Assembly (NCBI GenBank): GCA_900554345.1
Contig: USHH01000150.1
Span: 1 to 5,656 of the forward strand
DNA from: an uncultured Bacteroidales bacterium
GTDB lineage: Bacteria; Bacteroidota; Bacteroidia; Bacteroidales; Muribaculaceae
DNA: 5,656 nt
Reading direction: 5' to 3'
Positions 5,048 to 5,656 of the stretch are shown piece after piece (positions within the stretch are counted from its first letter, which is position 1; every line of letters begins with the position of its first letter). The notes below the pieces were generated by a model. That model did not search any database and was not told the DNA's origin. It saw only the letters and a program-made list of their open reading frames with translations. Made by a program: the position numbers and the translations under genes.

Positions 5048-5656
5048 CTAATGCCGGTCGCGGCTCATCTTCTGATACTGTGAAGGGGTGAGCCCTGTGA
5101 GCTTCTTGAATACCTGCACGAAATTGCTGCGCGACTTGAAGCCCACCATGTCGGAGATGGCCATGATGGTGAGTGTGCTGCTGGCCTTCTCATCCTCGAA
5201 GAGGCGGCATGCCTCGCGGATGCGGCTTTTCTGGACCTCGTTGATGAAGTTGGTGCCCATGGCGTTGTTGAGGCACCTCGACACCCTCCTTTCGGAGGCG
5301 CCGACAAGGTAGGCGAGACGTTCCATGGAGAACTCCTGCGAGAATACATCACGGGAGGTGGCGAAAACTTCCGTTATTTTCTTCACCAGCTCAGGATCTT
5401 CCGCCTCGGAGTCCCTTGGCTCAACATCTTCTATTGCCTCTGAGTCGGTTTTGGCAGGCACTCCATCCGCCGGCTCGTTTTTGTCGGCGGCGTTCCCCTC
5501 TTTCCTTGCAGCCTTAGGGGTAGGCTCGATATTGAGTATGTCGTGCCGGCTTTTCTCGAAGAGCAGCTTGTTGGCATTGAGCAGTCGCCGTCGTGAGACC
5601 CACGCCCAGATGCCTAAGCCGAGAATAATGAGAAGGGCTCCCGAGACTATAGCCAC
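5048..5656 (-). CDS. Membrane-anchored AraC-family transcription regulator, C-terminal part
   Basis: The frame is open to the window edge, and the stop is TAG 5050-5048. The first codon in view is GTG (5656-5654), which is probably internal, so the gene is taken as partial with 203 or more codons missing or present beyond the edge unknown. The 202 residues in view start with a transmembrane helix (about 2-20) and a basic stop-transfer SRRR (21-24). A charged linker at about 45-88, rich in Glu, Asp, Lys, Ala and Pro, follows. The AraC-type DNA-binding domain spans about 90-197: first helix-turn-helix at FSMERLAYLVGASERRVSR (109-127), second at LTIMAISDMVGFKSRSNF (162-179), then the family signature FKKLTGLTPSQYQ (183-195). 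In Bacteroidetes such proteins often carry TPR repeats or another sensor before the membrane helix; that part cannot be seen here. It likely senses a signal outside or at the membrane and regulates nearby genes such as the small peptide and the exported proteins. Target genes are inferred from position. Confidence 0.85.
   Translation of the reverse strand: MAIVSGALLIILGLGIWAWVSRRRLLNANKLLFEKSRHDILNIEPTPKAARKEGNAADKNEPADGVPAKTDSEAIEDVEPRDSEAEDPELVKKITEVFATSRDVFSQEFSMERLAYLVGASERRVSRCLNNAMGTNFINEVQKSRIREACRLFEDEKASSTLTIMAISDMVGFKSRSNFVQVFKKLTGLTPSQYQKMSRDRH

Overview
This looks like chromosomal DNA of a gut-type Bacteroidales bacterium, plausibly Muribaculaceae (an inference from protein style, not a database result). 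The clues are: two large exported beta-rich proteins ending in the same Bacteroidales-type C-terminal tail (N-x-x-G-[LV]-R-V ... SDGS), a membrane-anchored AraC-family regulator, a Bacteroidetes-type -7 promoter box (TAnnTTTG), weak use of Shine-Dalgarno sites, and a GC-rich palindromic interspersed repeat. All four genes are on the minus strand, so the order of transcription is from high to low coordinates.

Layout in the direction of transcription. (1) 5656-5048: the C-terminal part of a regulator with one transmembrane helix, a charged linker and a double helix-turn-helix AraC domain; its sensor part lies outside the window. (2) 5047-4860: a structured intergenic region with three ATWAGAAC boxes about 19-22 bp apart, a perfect 15-bp inverted repeat followed by a T-tract on the minus strand (probable terminator of the regulator gene), and a TAnnTTTG promoter box. 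(3) 4859-4704: a 51-codon gene for a small exported or membrane peptide. (4) 4703-4542: a palindromic repeat, a perfect 11-bp tandem repeat, and a leader whose hairpin arms can pair in two mutually exclusive ways, one of them covering the bases just before the next start codon. (5) 4541-2028: an 837-residue exported protein that reads as jelly-roll-like modules inserted into fibronectin type III-like domains. (6) 2027-1935: a gap of 93 bp with a strong 10-bp GC hairpin. (7) 1934-105: a 609-residue exported protein of the Omp28-like type with a thioredoxin-like CGWC site and the same C-terminal tail. (8) 104-1: a second, inverted copy of the palindromic repeat; no gene is assigned here.

The plausible overall picture is a cell-surface or secreted protein pair plus a small exported peptide, lying directly downstream of a membrane-anchored transcription factor that may control them. 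The two large genes are bracketed by 25-bp inverted copies of one repeat. The regulatory links are inferred from position and DNA structure only. The most unusual items are the small peptide next to the regulator, the box array upstream of it, the switch-like leader of the 837-residue gene, and the nested domain layout of that protein.
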